Shown here: positions 18,686 through 27,327 of the stretch, piece after piece
Layout: the number at the start of each line of letters is the position of its first letter
Numbering within the stretch: the first letter of the stretch is position 1
Source: an uncultured Prevotella sp.
GTDB taxonomy: Bacteria; Bacteroidota; Bacteroidia; Bacteroidales; Bacteroidaceae
NCBI GenBank assembly: GCA_900315765.1
Contig: ONAK01000005.1
Location: 1 to 63,422 of the forward strand
Reading direction: 5' to 3'
DNA: 63,422 nucleotides
Made by a program: the position numbers and the translations under genes
Notes under the pieces: model-generated
What the model saw: only the letters and a program-made list of their open reading frames with translations
What the model was told of the DNA's origin: nothing
The model's database searches: none

Positions 18686-19915
18686 CTAATTATTTTGAAA
18701 TCTTTGATAACAAAGATAATATTTTCGTATTTTTTTTGAAAGTAACTGAACATTTAGCAATTCCGAAGCTTCGGAAATATCCTTGATTTCTCCGTTTTTG
18801 TAAAGTATTTGTATCTTGTCGTCGTCCACGTTATACATGTCTTTTTGTATGGTGTTCAGACTCATCATGTAGTGGGCGTCTTCGTAAGCTATGTCCATCT
18901 TCTGGGCGATGGTTCGTTTCAGTTCTTCAAGGCGCTCTTCGGTTGGCATCTCCTCCAGCACCTCTACCTTGAAAATCTTGCGGTCAAGCATGTCTGTGGC
19001 CAGTGTTGAAAGAATCTTGTCTTGGTGATGCTTCCAGGCCTTCATGGCGCTCCATATGTCGCTGTCGTCAAGCTCGCTGTAGTTCTGAAGCGCCTCCGGA
19101 TGCGTGGCAAACCATTCGGCATCGATGTCATTTTCGAGGAAATAGAGTAGGGCGGGAGATGCAAAAACCTGCTGCCCCTTTCTGATGAGTTCCTTGGCGC
19201 GTTTCAGCATGTTTACCAGTACCTTTTCGTATGCTACACATGTGCGATGCAGATATACCTGCCAATACATCAGACGGCGGGTTGTAAGGTAGTTCTCGAG
19301 AGAATAAATACCTTTCTGTTCTACTACAAGAGAATCGTCTATCACGTTGAGCATCTTGATGATACGAGCACTGCCGATATTACCTTCTGTTACTCCTGTG
19401 TAGAACGAATCGCGACGCAGATAATCCAGTCGGTCCATATCCAGCTGACTTGAAATCAGCTGATGTAGGAAATTTTTAGGATACTCTCCTTTGAATATAG
19501 AAATGGCCAGGTTCAGCTGCCCGTTAACCGATCGGTTTATCTCCTCCATCATCATGAGCGATATTTCTTCGTGACTGATGCCGTGAATCAGCGTGTTTTC
19601 CAGAACGTGCGAGAATGGGCCGTGGCCGATGTCGTGCATCAGTATGGCAGCCTGTACGGCTTCAGCTTCCGAATCGAAGATAAACTGCCCCTTCTGCTGC
19701 AGGTTCTGTATGGCCTCGCTCATCAGATGGAAAGCACCCAATGAGTGCTGGAATCGGGTGTGCCTTGCTCCAGGATACACCACAGAGGCTAACCCCAGCT
19801 GATTGATGCGATTTAGCCTCTGGAATAAAGGGTGCTCTACAATTCCGTAGAGTATCCCCTTTGGTATTTTGATAAACCCGAATACCGGGTCGTTTATGAT
19901 CTTAACTTCGCCCAC
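18686..19915 (-). CDS. HD-domain phosphohydrolase (dGTPase-like)
   Basis: A 409-residue protein of the HD superfamily close to YwfO/dGTP triphosphohydrolase-like proteins. Metal ligands are visible as HTRFQHSLGAFHLM (His near 52-56) and AAILMHDIGHGPFSHVLE (His-Asp near 94), with a downstream Asp in SSQLDMDRLDYLRRDS. The DMDRLDYLRRD signature is strongly conserved in this family. Known members act on dNTPs; the substrate here is not proven. The start is GTG at 19915; a stop codon lies two codons upstream in frame. It follows pyrF by 34 bases containing a degenerate repeat. Confidence 0.87.
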   Translation of the reverse strand: MGEVKIINDPVFGFIKIPKGILYGIVEHPLFQRLNRINQLGLASVVYPGARHTRFQHSLGAFHLMSEAIQNLQQKGQFIFDSEAEAVQAAILMHDIGHGPFSHVLENTLIHGISHEEISLMMMEEINRSVNGQLNLAISIFKGEYPKNFLHQLISSQLDMDRLDYLRRDSFYTGVTEGNIGSARIIKMLNVIDDSLVVEQKGIYSLENYLTTRRLMYWQVYLHRTCVAYEKVLVNMLKRAKELIRKGQQVFASPALLYFLENDIDAEWFATHPEALQNYSELDDSDIWSAMKAWKHHQDKILSTLATDMLDRKIFKVEVLEEMPTEERLEELKRTIAQKMDIAYEDAHYMMSLNTIQKDMYNVDDDKIQILYKNGEIKDISEASELLNVQLLSKKIRKYYLCYQRFQNN

Positions 19916-19918
19916 TAA

Positions 19919-19949
19919 CTATTCATTATTCACTATTCACTATTCACTT
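19919..19949. repeat. Degenerate TTCACTATTCATT-type junction repeat
   Basis: The 34-base junction of pyrF and the HD gene is built of three or four copies of a 9-base unit ATTCACT(A/T)(T/A) with drift. The reverse complement (GTGAATAGTGAATAATGA) recurs downstream of nadE at 56788-56818. No coding role is seen. Confidence 0.6.
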
Positions 19950-20813
19950 TTAGCAGATGCTTGCATCTGCCAAAATCTTGGCCATCTGCTCCTGTAGTTC
20001 TTTAGCCTTCTGGCCTGCTACTTCAGCAAAGTCTTTCTCGCTCGATGCGTATATGATGCCGCGACTTGAGTTTACTAACAGTCCGCAGTCGTCAATCATA
20101 CCGTATTTGCAAACTTCCTCCAAGCTGCCGCCCTGAGCACCAACGCCAGGAACCAGTAGGAAGTGATTTGGAGCCAGTTTGCGGATGTCCTCAAACATTT
20201 TGCCCTGAGTAGCACCTACTACGTACATCATGTTCTCGTCGTTGCCCCATTCCTGACTTTTCTTCAGAACTTTTTCAAACAGACGCTCACCATTTTCGTC
20301 CTTCATCAGCTGGAAGTCCTGGCTGCCCTTGTTTGACGTCAATGCCAGCAGAACTACCCATTTGCCATCGTAGCCCAGGAATGGTGTTACAGAGTCTTCG
20401 CCCATGTAAGGAGCCACGGTCAGTGCATCAACGTTGTACTGCTCAAAGAATGTCTTTGCGTACATCTTTGATGTGTTACCAATATCACCGCGCTTGGCAT
20501 CGGCGATAATCAGGTGTTTAGGATAGTTCTCCTGCAGATATTCGATGATGCCCTCAAAAGCTGCCATACCCTCAATGCCGTAAGCCTCGTAGAAGGCCAG
20601 GTTTGGCTTGTAGGCTACACAGTAGGGGGCTGTAGCATCGATGATGCGGGTGCTAAACTCAAACAGCATGCCGAAGGTCATCTCCTCCTCTTCATACTCT
20701 TTCTTTACTATCTCCTTCAGTCCCTTAGGCATCTTGTCAAGGTCTGTGTCCAGTCCTACGCACAGAAAACTCTGCTTCTCGCGAATCTGTTCTATCAGTT
20801 CTTTTCTGGTCAT
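19950..20813 (-). CDS. pyrF: Orotidine 5'-phosphate decarboxylase (type 2)
   Basis: Last step of UMP synthesis: decarboxylates OMP. The 287-residue length and motifs fit the longer type 2 family: [14 protein letters not shown] near residue 16, the catalytic [19 protein letters not shown] near 95 (Lys-Asp pair DAKRGD), and [11 protein letters not shown] near 218. I chose the ATG at 20813; a TTG two codons upstream is in frame. It lies 17 bases after prfA. Confidence 0.96.
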   Translation of the reverse strand: MTRKELIEQIREKQSFLCVGLDTDLDKMPKGLKEIVKKEYEEEEMTFGMLFEFSTRIIDATAPYCVAYKPNLAFYEAYGIEGMAAFEGIIEYLQENYPKHLIIADAKRGDIGNTSKMYAKTFFEQYNVDALTVAPYMGEDSVTPFLGYDGKWVVLLALTSNKGSQDFQLMKDENGERLFEKVLKKSQEWGNDENMMYVVGATQGKMFEDIRKLAPNHFLLVPGVGAQGGSLEEVCKYGMIDDCGLLVNSSRGIIYASSEKDFAEVAGQKAKELQEQMAKILADASIC

Positions 20814-20830
20814 TGTCAATTATAAATCAA

Positions 20831-21946
20831 TTAAAGTTCATTCTCCTTCATGCGCTCGGCGTTCTCAGCCACAGTCAGCGCATCAATCATGGCCTGGATG
20901 TCTCCGCCAAGGAAACCCTGTAGGTCGTGAGTCGTATAGCCGATGCGGTGATCGGTAACGCGGCCCTGTGGGAAGTTGTATGTGCGGATTTTGGCTGAAC
21001 GATCGCCGGTAGATACCAAGCTCTTTCGGCGGCTTGCTATGTCGTCCACATACTTCTGGTGTTCTTTGTCGTATATAAAAGTGTACAAACGAGAAAGTGC
21101 ACGCTCTTTATTCTTAGGCTGGTCACGAGTCTCGGTACATTCAATCAGAATTTCTTCTGTTTCGCCAGTGTTCGGATTTTTCCACATATAGCGCAAACGA
21201 ACACCCGATTCTACCTTGTTAACGTTCTGGCCGCCTGCGCCACTCGAACGGAAGGTATCCCACTTGATCTCTCCCTCGTTTACGTGTACCTCAAACTTGT
21301 CGGCCTCAGGCAGTACTGCTACTGTGGCGGCACTTGTCTGCATGCGTCCGTTCGATTCAGTTACAGGTACGCGCTGTACGCGGTGAACACCCGATTCATA
21401 TTTCAGCGTGCCGTAGACATCGGCTCCTGATACAGAGAAGTCAACCTCCTTGAATCCGCCCACGGCTCCCTCTGATACGTAAGTGATAGAAACCTGCCAC
21501 CCCTTCGATTCGCAGTAGTTCTTGTACATCTTGAACAAATCACCGGCAAACAAACAAGCTTCGTCGCCACCTGTTCCGGCGCGTATCTCCATCTCTACGT
21601 TCTTGGCGTCCTCTGGGTCTTTTGGTATCAGCGCAATCTTGATTTCCTCTTCCAGCTGTGGCTGCAGTTCTTCGTTCATAGCCAGCTCTTCGCGAGCCAT
21701 CTCTTTCATCTCTGGGTCGCTCTCGTTGGCCAGAATATCCTTCGCCTCTTTTATGCCGTTCAGACAGGCAATATAACGCTTGCGGGCGTCCATGATGTCG
21801 CCCAGGTCCTTATATTCCTTAGTAAGTTTTACAAATCTCTGCTGGTCGGCAATCACTGCTGGGTCAGTAATCAAGGTAGATACCTCCTCAAAGCGAGCCT
21901 CCAAGCCATCTAATTTCTGTAGAATGCTGTTGCTTGTTTCTGCCAT
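20831..21946 (-). CDS. prfA: Peptide chain release factor 1
   Basis: Ends translation at UAA and UAG. The 371-residue protein carries the GAGGQNVNKV loop that triggers peptidyl-tRNA hydrolysis (Gln to be methylated by PrmC) and the stop-codon-reading motif PVT in RVQRVPVTESNGRMQ. RF2 is excluded, since RF2 has SPF here. A promoter lies about 30 bases upstream and a second TACCTTTG box with a hairpin-rich leader lies about 240 bases upstream. Confidence 0.98.
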   Translation of the reverse strand: MAETSNSILQKLDGLEARFEEVSTLITDPAVIADQQRFVKLTKEYKDLGDIMDARKRYIACLNGIKEAKDILANESDPEMKEMAREELAMNEELQPQLEEEIKIALIPKDPEDAKNVEMEIRAGTGGDEACLFAGDLFKMYKNYCESKGWQVSITYVSEGAVGGFKEVDFSVSGADVYGTLKYESGVHRVQRVPVTESNGRMQTSAATVAVLPEADKFEVHVNEGEIKWDTFRSSGAGGQNVNKVESGVRLRYMWKNPNTGETEEILIECTETRDQPKNKERALSRLYTFIYDKEHQKYVDDIASRRKSLVSTGDRSAKIRTYNFPQGRVTDHRIGYTTHDLQGFLGGDIQAMIDALTVAENAERMKENEL

Positions 21947-21974
21947 ATTCTATTCAATCCTTTAATTTGGGGTG

Positions 21975-22005
21975 CAAAGTTACGAATTTTTTGCCTAATA
22001 TCCAA
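21975..22005 (-). promoter_or_regulatory. Proximal promoter of prfA
   Basis: The minus strand reads TTG (22003-22005), 20 bases, TAACTTTG (21975-21982), followed by CACCCC. It fits the Bacteroidetes -33/-7 form. The leader would be about 22 bases. Confidence 0.7.
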
Positions 22006-22041
22006 TTATTCATCGTTTTTTTTACTTTTTTATGCGATATA

Positions 22042-22192
22042 ATAAAAAGAGAACGAGCATCACTGCCAGTTCTCCTGAAAACAAAAACTATTAATCAATA
22101 ATCAAAAAACTTCCGTGCCATCGCGGCACTAATTAGTTTAACTATGGTAAAAAGATTATCTAGATAAACTAGAAAAATGGAGTGCAAAGGTA
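22042..22192 (-). ncRNA. Candidate small RNA or long prfA leader
   Basis: The minus strand holds TACCTTTG (22185-22192), then a 26-base block nearly identical to one in the rplU leader (22132-22157), a stem GTGCC-GCGAT-GGCAC (22115-22129) followed by GGAAG and six T, and finally a second hairpin GAGAAC/GTTCTC with inner GCA/TGC and a GTGA loop (22049-22074) followed by five T. This would give an RNA of about 135 bases. No TTTG is seen at the exact -33 position. It could be an independent RNA or a leader read through into prfA. Confidence 0.45.
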
Positions 22193-22444
22193 CAAAAAAT
22201 AATTGGATTAACCATCATATTCAACAAATGTTTTTTTTGCTGATTTTGTTGTTTTATTGTTACCATGCTGCTTACTTTCTGTAAATCAGATAGTTGCGGG
22301 TGGTAACAACAAAAAAAATGGTGACAACAAAACGATAGTTAGAACAATTTCTTAAGCAATTCTGTGCTTTTTTCAACTGGTTTGTAATGGTTGTTTAGAT
22401 AATCATGTCGAGCTGTTCAGATAAAGCTTTACTACTATTACAAA

Positions 22445-22530
22445 GTATTTGTAACAGTGTTACAACGTACTTGTAATGGTGTTACAGCGTACTTGTAATG
22501 ACGTTACAGACAGTTTGTAATAATATTAGA
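22445..22530. repeat. Tandem 22-base units with internal dyads
   Basis: Three full units (22445-22466, 22467-22488, 22489-22510) and one degenerate unit share GTA(T/C)TTGTAA followed by GTTACA. The first unit holds a perfect dyad TTGTAAC-AGT-GTTACAA. The array lies just past the purM terminator. It has no conserved reading frame. Confidence 0.75.
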
Positions 22531-22531
22531 T

Positions 22532-22571
22532 AAAAATTAAGCGAGGAATTCCGGAAAAGAAAACCTCGCTT
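22532..22571 (-). terminator. Rho-independent terminator after purM
   Basis: Minus strand: AAGCGAGG (22564-22571) pairs with CCTCGCTT (22539-22546) over a 17-base loop, followed by AATTTTTA. It lies 20 bases past the purM stop and ends the phoH-purC-menG-aroE-purM run. Confidence 0.8.
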
Positions 22572-22591
22572 TAAATGTTTTATGCTATTGT

Positions 22592-23755
22592 TTAGTAATT
22601 GAACTCGCCGAATTCTGAGCGAATGGTAAGGCTCTTGGGGCCCTCTTCGATGTGTCCAACTACCTGAGCATCAATGTTGAAACTCTTGCTTATCTCGATG
22701 ACCTTCTCAGCTACCTCGGGGCGAACATAGATCTCCATGCGGTGACCCATGTTGAACACCTGGTACATCTCCTTCCAATCGGTGCCTGAACACTCGTGGA
22801 TGGCGCGGAAGAGTGGGGGGACAGGGAACATGTTGTCCTTTATCACGCGGCAGTTGTCGTTAACAAAGTGCAGTACCTTGGTCTGTGCACCACCTGTGCA
22901 GTGAACCATACCGTGAATCTCGGGACGGAGCTGGTCTAACAGCTTCTTTATTACAGGTGCGTAGGTGCGGGTGGGCGAGAGTACAAGCTGGCCGGCATCA
23001 ACGGGCGAACCCTCAACAGCGTCGGTAAGCTTATACTTGCCGCTGTAAACAAGGTCGTAAGGCACGGCGTGGTCGTAGCTCTCAGGATAATCCTCGGCCA
23101 GATATTTGGCAAACACATCGTGGCGGGCAGAGGTAAGACCATTAGAGCCCATACCGCCGTTGTAGCGCTTCTCGTAAGTGGCTTGGCCAGTTGACGACAA
23201 ACCTACGATGACATCGCCTGGGCGGATGTTGGCATTGTCGATGACGTCAGAACGCTTCATGCGGCAGGTAACGGTGCTGTCGACGATGATGGTACGAACC
23301 AGGTCGCCCACGTCGGCTGTCTCACCACCTGTAGGATATATGCCGATACCCATCTCGCGGAGCTCAGAGAGCAGCTCGTCGGTGCCATTGATAACGGCAG
23401 AGATAACCTCGCCGGGAATGAGCATCTTGTTACGGCCGATGGTAGAGCTAACGAGAATGTTATCGACTGCACCCACGCAGAGCAGATCGTCGGTATTCAT
23501 CACGATGGCATCCTGAGCGATACCTTTCCATACAGAGAGGTCGCCAGTCTCCTTCCAATACATGTAGGCGAGGGCCGACTTTGTGCCGGCGCCATCGGCA
23601 TGCATGATGTTACAATACTCTGGGTCGCCCCCAAGGATGTCGGGGATGATTTTGCAGAATGCCTGAGGGAAGATTCCCTTGTCAATGTTTTTGATAGCGT
23701 TGTGTACGTCTTCCTTTGCGGCCGAAACACCACGCATCATATAACGATTATCCAT
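22592..23755 (-). CDS. purM: Phosphoribosylformylglycinamidine cyclo-ligase (AIR synthase)
   Basis: Closes the imidazole ring in purine synthesis. The 387-residue protein is the diverged Bacteroidetes form of PurM. It has MMRGVSAAKEDVHNAIKNID at the start, MHADGAGTKSALAY near residue 52 (substrate/ATP site), NTDDLLCVGA near 88, and ETADVGDLVRTI near 145. The C-terminal HCTGGAQTKVLHF replaces the usual HITGGGL-type segment. It is last in the operon, 30 bases after aroE. PurC in the same run supports the purine assignment. Confidence 0.88.
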   Translation of the reverse strand: MDNRYMMRGVSAAKEDVHNAIKNIDKGIFPQAFCKIIPDILGGDPEYCNIMHADGAGTKSALAYMYWKETGDLSVWKGIAQDAIVMNTDDLLCVGAVDNILVSSTIGRNKMLIPGEVISAVINGTDELLSELREMGIGIYPTGGETADVGDLVRTIIVDSTVTCRMKRSDVIDNANIRPGDVIVGLSSTGQATYEKRYNGGMGSNGLTSARHDVFAKYLAEDYPESYDHAVPYDLVYSGKYKLTDAVEGSPVDAGQLVLSPTRTYAPVIKKLLDQLRPEIHGMVHCTGGAQTKVLHFVNDNCRVIKDNMFPVPPLFRAIHECSGTDWKEMYQVFNMGHRMEIYVRPEVAEKVIEISKSFNIDAQVVGHIEEGPKSLTIRSEFGEFNY

Positions 23756-23785
23756 ATCTTTTATTTCTAAAATCTCTATTATAAA

Positions 23786-24532
23786 TTAACGCTCGTGCCA
23801 GAATTCCCAGCTTGCAAAGGCTTGAAGCAGCAACATCTCAAGACCGTTCTTTACCTCAGCACCGTATTTCGCTCCATTGCGCATAAACAATGTCTGGTCG
23901 GGGTTGTAAATAAGGTCGTAGAGGATGGTGTGTGAGTCCATCGCCTCATAAGGCAGCTGTGGGCATTCGTCGGTATTTGGATACATGCCCAATGGGGTGC
24001 AGTTTACGATGACGTTGTACTCGCGAACCACATCGGGCGTGATACTCTGATACTGGATGGTTCCAGGACGCTCGTAACGACTCACGAATACCGGCTCTAT
24101 GCCTAATGACTTGAGCCCGTAATTGATGGCCTTTGATGCACCGCCTGTACCCAGGATAAGCGCCTTCTTGTGCCATTTCGGGTCAATCATAGGCTCAATG
24201 CTCTGAGTAAATCCGATAACATCGCTGTTGTAGCCCTTGAGTAATGTTTTATTCTTCTGATGAGTCACACGGATTACGTTTACGGCTCCGATGGCACGTG
24301 CCTCGGGCGAAATGCTGTCGAGGAAGGGAATAACCTTTTCTTTATAGGGAATGGTTACGTTGAGACCGCGCAGATTGGGGTAGCGGTCGATGATTTCGGG
24401 AAGGTCGTCGATCGACGGAATCTCGAAATTCTCGTACGTGGCATTGATGCCCTCATCGGCAAACTTCTGATTGAAGTAGCTGATGGAGAATGAGTGGCCT
24501 AAGGGGTAGCCGATAAGTCCGTACTTGTCCAT
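23786..24532 (-). CDS. aroE: Shikimate dehydrogenase
   Basis: Reduces 3-dehydroshikimate with NADPH in the aromatic amino acid pathway. The 248-residue protein has the substrate motif GYPLGHSFS near residue 7, the catalytic NVTIPYKEKVIP with Lys near 63, and the NADP-binding GTGGASKAI near 128. It is slightly shorter than E. coli AroE (272). It lies 11 bases after menG. Confidence 0.96.
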   Translation of the reverse strand: MDKYGLIGYPLGHSFSISYFNQKFADEGINATYENFEIPSIDDLPEIIDRYPNLRGLNVTIPYKEKVIPFLDSISPEARAIGAVNVIRVTHQKNKTLLKGYNSDVIGFTQSIEPMIDPKWHKKALILGTGGASKAINYGLKSLGIEPVFVSRYERPGTIQYQSITPDVVREYNVIVNCTPLGMYPNTDECPQLPYEAMDSHTILYDLIYNPDQTLFMRNGAKYGAEVKNGLEMLLLQAFASWEFWHER

Positions 24533-24543
24533 TTTTTTTATAT

Positions 24544-25275
24544 TTATTTAGTTGCGAAATACATTGTGCAAATGCCAAACGTTAATCGGCGGAACGAAGC
24601 TTCTGCGAAGCCTGCTTTCATCAGAATGTCAACCATCTGCTCGCCTTGTGGGAAGGCTTCAATGGTCTTCGTGAGGTATGAGTAGGCGCTTGTGTCGCGC
24701 GAGATGAGACGGCCGTAGATGGGAAGCACTGTGTGCGAATAGATGTGGAACAGTTGCTTCATGGGGAAACTAACGGGTGAAGTAAGCTCTACGATGCTGA
24801 GATGACCACCAGGCTTGAGCACGCGGTACATCTCGCGCAAACCTGCATCAAGGTCGGCAAAGTTACGTATACCGAAAGCTGCGGTAACGGCGTCGAAGGT
24901 GTCGCTATTATAAGATAGGTGTAAGCAGTCTTCCTTCTCGAAGGTTACAACATCCTGCAGTCCGAGAGCTGCCACTTTCTGTCGGCCTATCTGCATCATG
25001 CCTTCACTAATGTCGGCACCAACAAGGTGCTCAGGCTTAAGCATCTGGGCTGAAAGTATGGCGAAATCGCCAGTGCCAGTTGCAATATCGAGCAATGACT
25101 TGGGATGGAATGGTGCCAACTGCTTGATAGCCTTGCGGCGCCAGCCCTTGTCAATATCCCACGAAAGTCGGTGGTTAAGCTTATCGTAGGTGGGAGCGAT
25201 GTTGTCAAACATCTGCTCTACCTGCGATGCTTTCTCACCTTCGTGATAGGGGGTTATCTTCTCTTGCTCGTACAT
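24544..25275 (-). CDS. menG: Demethylmenaquinone methyltransferase (UbiE/MenG)
   Basis: SAM-dependent C-methylation at the end of menaquinone synthesis. The 243-residue protein has [17 protein letters not shown] near 23, the SAM site [13 protein letters not shown] near 61, [20 protein letters not shown] near 135, and [11 protein letters not shown], all family signatures. A Bacteroidetes cell would make menaquinone rather than ubiquinone, hence MenG. It sits between purC (36 bases) and aroE (11 bases). Confidence 0.95.
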   Translation of the reverse strand: MYEQEKITPYHEGEKASQVEQMFDNIAPTYDKLNHRLSWDIDKGWRRKAIKQLAPFHPKSLLDIATGTGDFAILSAQMLKPEHLVGADISEGMMQIGRQKVAALGLQDVVTFEKEDCLHLSYNSDTFDAVTAAFGIRNFADLDAGLREMYRVLKPGGHLSIVELTSPVSFPMKQLFHIYSHTVLPIYGRLISRDTSAYSYLTKTIEAFPQGEQMVDILMKAGFAEASFRRLTFGICTMYFATK

Positions 25276-25311
25276 ATCTCTTGCCTCTCACTTCTCAACT
25301 CTTTCCTCTTT

Positions 25312-26268
25312 TTATCTGCTCTTGAAAGCCGATAACCATGAGCTCACGTTCTTCTCTATGCGCTCGGCAATGTCGCCCTCGCTCTGCTCGCGCTCAAACT
25401 TCTCACCTACGATATGCTCGTAGAGCTCGATGTAGCGGTCGCTTACGCTCTCTGCATACTCGTCGGTAATCTCAGGCATGGTCTGTCCGGGCTCGTTCAT
25501 AAAGTCGTGCTCGATGAGCCACTGACGTACGAACTCTTTCGACAGTTGGCGCTGTGGCTCGCCCTTAGCAAACTTCTCCTCGTAGCCGTCGGCATAGAAG
25601 TAGCGGCTTGAGTCGGGGGTGTGGATCTCGTCGATGAGGTAAACCTTTCCATCACGCTTACCAAATTCATACTTGGTGTCAACGAGGATAAGTCCGCGCT
25701 TGGCGGCAATTTCCTGTCCGCGAGCAAAAATCTTGCGGGTGTAGTCCTCCATGATGGCATAATCTTCGGCTGATACGATGCCCTGAGCAATGATTTCTTC
25801 CTTAGAGATGTTCATGTCGTGACCCTCATCGGCCTTGGTTGTAGGCGTGATGATTGGCTCGGGGAAACGCTCGTTCTCGCGCATGCCGTCGGGCAGTTTA
25901 ACACCGCACAGCTCACGGCAACCGTTCTTGTACTCACGCCAAGCTGAACCTGTAAGGATAGAGCGGATAATCATCTCTACACGGAAGCCCTCGCACTTGA
26001 GTCCAACAGTTACCATTGGATCAGGTGTGGCCAGTTTCCAGTTGGGGCAGATGTCGGTAGTGGCATCAAGGAACTTGGCTGCAATCTGGTTCAGCACCTG
26101 GCCCTTGAAGGGGATTCCCTTTGGCAATACTACATCGAATGCCGAAATACGGTCGGTGGCTACCATTACCATCAGATCGTCGTTGATGTTGTACACATCG
26201 CGTACCTTTCCATGATACACGCTCTTCTGTCCTTCGAACTTAAAGTCCGTCTTAGTTAATGCTTTCAT
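25312..26268 (-). CDS. purC: SAICAR synthase
   Basis: Joins CAIR and aspartate in purine synthesis. The 318-residue length is the longer eukaryote-like type common in Bacteroidetes. Signatures: [20 protein letters not shown] with the ATP loop, [19 protein letters not shown], and [10 protein letters not shown] with [13 protein letters not shown]. It follows phoH by 34 bases. Confidence 0.97.
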   Translation of the reverse strand: MKALTKTDFKFEGQKSVYHGKVRDVYNINDDLMVMVATDRISAFDVVLPKGIPFKGQVLNQIAAKFLDATTDICPNWKLATPDPMVTVGLKCEGFRVEMIIRSILTGSAWREYKNGCRELCGVKLPDGMRENERFPEPIITPTTKADEGHDMNISKEEIIAQGIVSAEDYAIMEDYTRKIFARGQEIAAKRGLILVDTKYEFGKRDGKVYLIDEIHTPDSSRYFYADGYEEKFAKGEPQRQLSKEFVRQWLIEHDFMNEPGQTMPEITDEYAESVSDRYIELYEHIVGEKFEREQSEGDIAERIEKNVSSWLSAFKSR

Positions 26269-26302
26269 TGTTTATATTTTACTATTTCACTTTTTCTCCT
26301 TT

Positions 26303-27250
26303 TCACCCTTTCATCTCTTTGTCGAATTCCTCGTAGGCATTCACTATGCGGGTTACGAGCTTATGGCGAACGATGTCGCCGCGATCAAGATTGACAATGC
26401 CGATGCCTTCTACATTATTTAATATGTGCAGGGCCTCAATGAGTCCGCTCTTCTGCGAGTGGGGCAGGTCTATCTGAGTCATGTCGCCTGTGATAATCAT
26501 CTTGGTGTTCCATCCCATACGGGTGAGGAACATGCGTATCTGGGCGGGAGTGGTATTCTGAGCCTCGTCAAGGATTACAACGGCATCGCTAAGTGTGCGG
26601 CCGCGCATAAATGCCAGCGGAGCTATCTGGATGATGTGTTTCTCCATCATATCCTGCAGCTTAACTTGTGGCAACATATCCTCAAGTGCATCGTAGAGTG
26701 GTTGCAGATAGGGGTCAATTTTCTCCTTCATATCGCCTGGCAGGAATCCTAACTTCTCGCCAGCCTCTACAGCAGGGCGTGAGAGGATTATTTTCTTGGC
26801 GGTTTTGTCTTTCAAGGCTTTTACGGCAAGGGCGATAGACAGATAAGTCTTACCTGTACCAGCAGGGCCAACGGCAAAAATCATGTCGTTCTTGTTGTAG
26901 GCTTCAATAAGTTGTTGCTGATTAGGTGTTCTCGCCTTGATAGGGCGGCCCGACATGGAATAACATACTACACCGTCGGGCACATCATCGCGTGTTCGCT
27001 TACCTTTTATAATATCCAGAATATCTTCATCGCCAAGTGAGTTAAAACGTAGTACGTGGGCACGCAGTTTCTCTGTGCTCTCTTCGAACGCTGCCATCTG
27101 TTCTTCATCGCCGAGCACGCGTATTACGTTGTCGCGAGCCATGATGCGCAGTTTTGGAAATAGCGAGCGAATCATCTGTAAGTGCCCGTTGCCAACCCCA
27201 TAGAATATCACGGGGTCAATGTCTTCTAATACGATATGTTTCTCTATCAA
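26303..27250 (-). CDS. phoH: PhoH-family ATPase
   Basis: A 315-residue PhoH-like protein, cytoplasmic, linked in other bacteria to RNA processing and ribosome assembly. Walker A reads GPAGTGKTYLS near residue 130, LSRPAVEAGEKLGFLPGDM near 155, and Walker B ILDEAQNTTPAQ near 224. The C-terminus has GIGIVNLDRGDIVRHKLV. I chose a TTG start at 27250 (MIEKHIVLED...), because any longer frame would run into the promoter and across the divergent gene. It heads the phoH-purC-menG-aroE-purM run. Confidence 0.92.
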   Translation of the reverse strand: MIEKHIVLEDIDPVIFYGVGNGHLQMIRSLFPKLRIMARDNVIRVLGDEEQMAAFEESTEKLRAHVLRFNSLGDEDILDIIKGKRTRDDVPDGVVCYSMSGRPIKARTPNQQQLIEAYNKNDMIFAVGPAGTGKTYLSIALAVKALKDKTAKKIILSRPAVEAGEKLGFLPGDMKEKIDPYLQPLYDALEDMLPQVKLQDMMEKHIIQIAPLAFMRGRTLSDAVVILDEAQNTTPAQIRMFLTRMGWNTKMIITGDMTQIDLPHSQKSGLIEALHILNNVEGIGIVNLDRGDIVRHKLVTRIVNAYEEFDKEMKG

Positions 27251-27276
27251 AAGCTGAAGTTTTTTAAATTTGGGCA

Positions 27277-27308
27277 CAAAGTTACAAAAATAATTTGTAT
27301 CTTTGCAA
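27277..27308 (-). promoter_or_regulatory. Promoter of phoH operon
   Basis: The minus strand reads TTG (27306-27308), 21 bases, TAACTTTG (27277-27284). The leader before the TTG start is about 20 bases. It overlaps the divergent promoter of the DUF5715 gene. Confidence 0.65.
27298..27305 (+). promoter_or_regulatory. Promoter (-7 box) of DUF5715 gene
   Basis: The plus strand reads TATCTTTGCAACG, 22 bases before the ATG. The nearest TTTG lies 25 bases upstream, longer than ideal. The box lies within the -33 to -7 interval of the phoH promoter, so the two polymerases would compete. Confidence 0.6.
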
Positions 27309-27327
27309 CGCAAAAGAAAATTTTTAG

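Larger units (their letters stand above)
21947..22591. other. Gene-free 645-base region upstream of prfA
   Basis: AT-rich region with several layers. From low to high coordinate: prfA promoter (21975-22005), hairpin with U-run (22042-22074), stem GTGCC/GGCAC (22115-22129), the block shared with the rplU leader (22132-22157), a TACCTTTG box (22185-22192), a pair of imperfect copies of GGTRACAACAAAA (about 22300-22330), a tandem array of 22-base dyad units (22445-22530), and the purM terminator (22532-22571). I see no frame longer than a few dozen codons with coding character. Confidence 0.7.

Noticed and set aside
22445-22530. The 22-base tandem units as a CRISPR array
   Set aside because: Units are directly adjacent with no variable spacers, and no cas genes are present.
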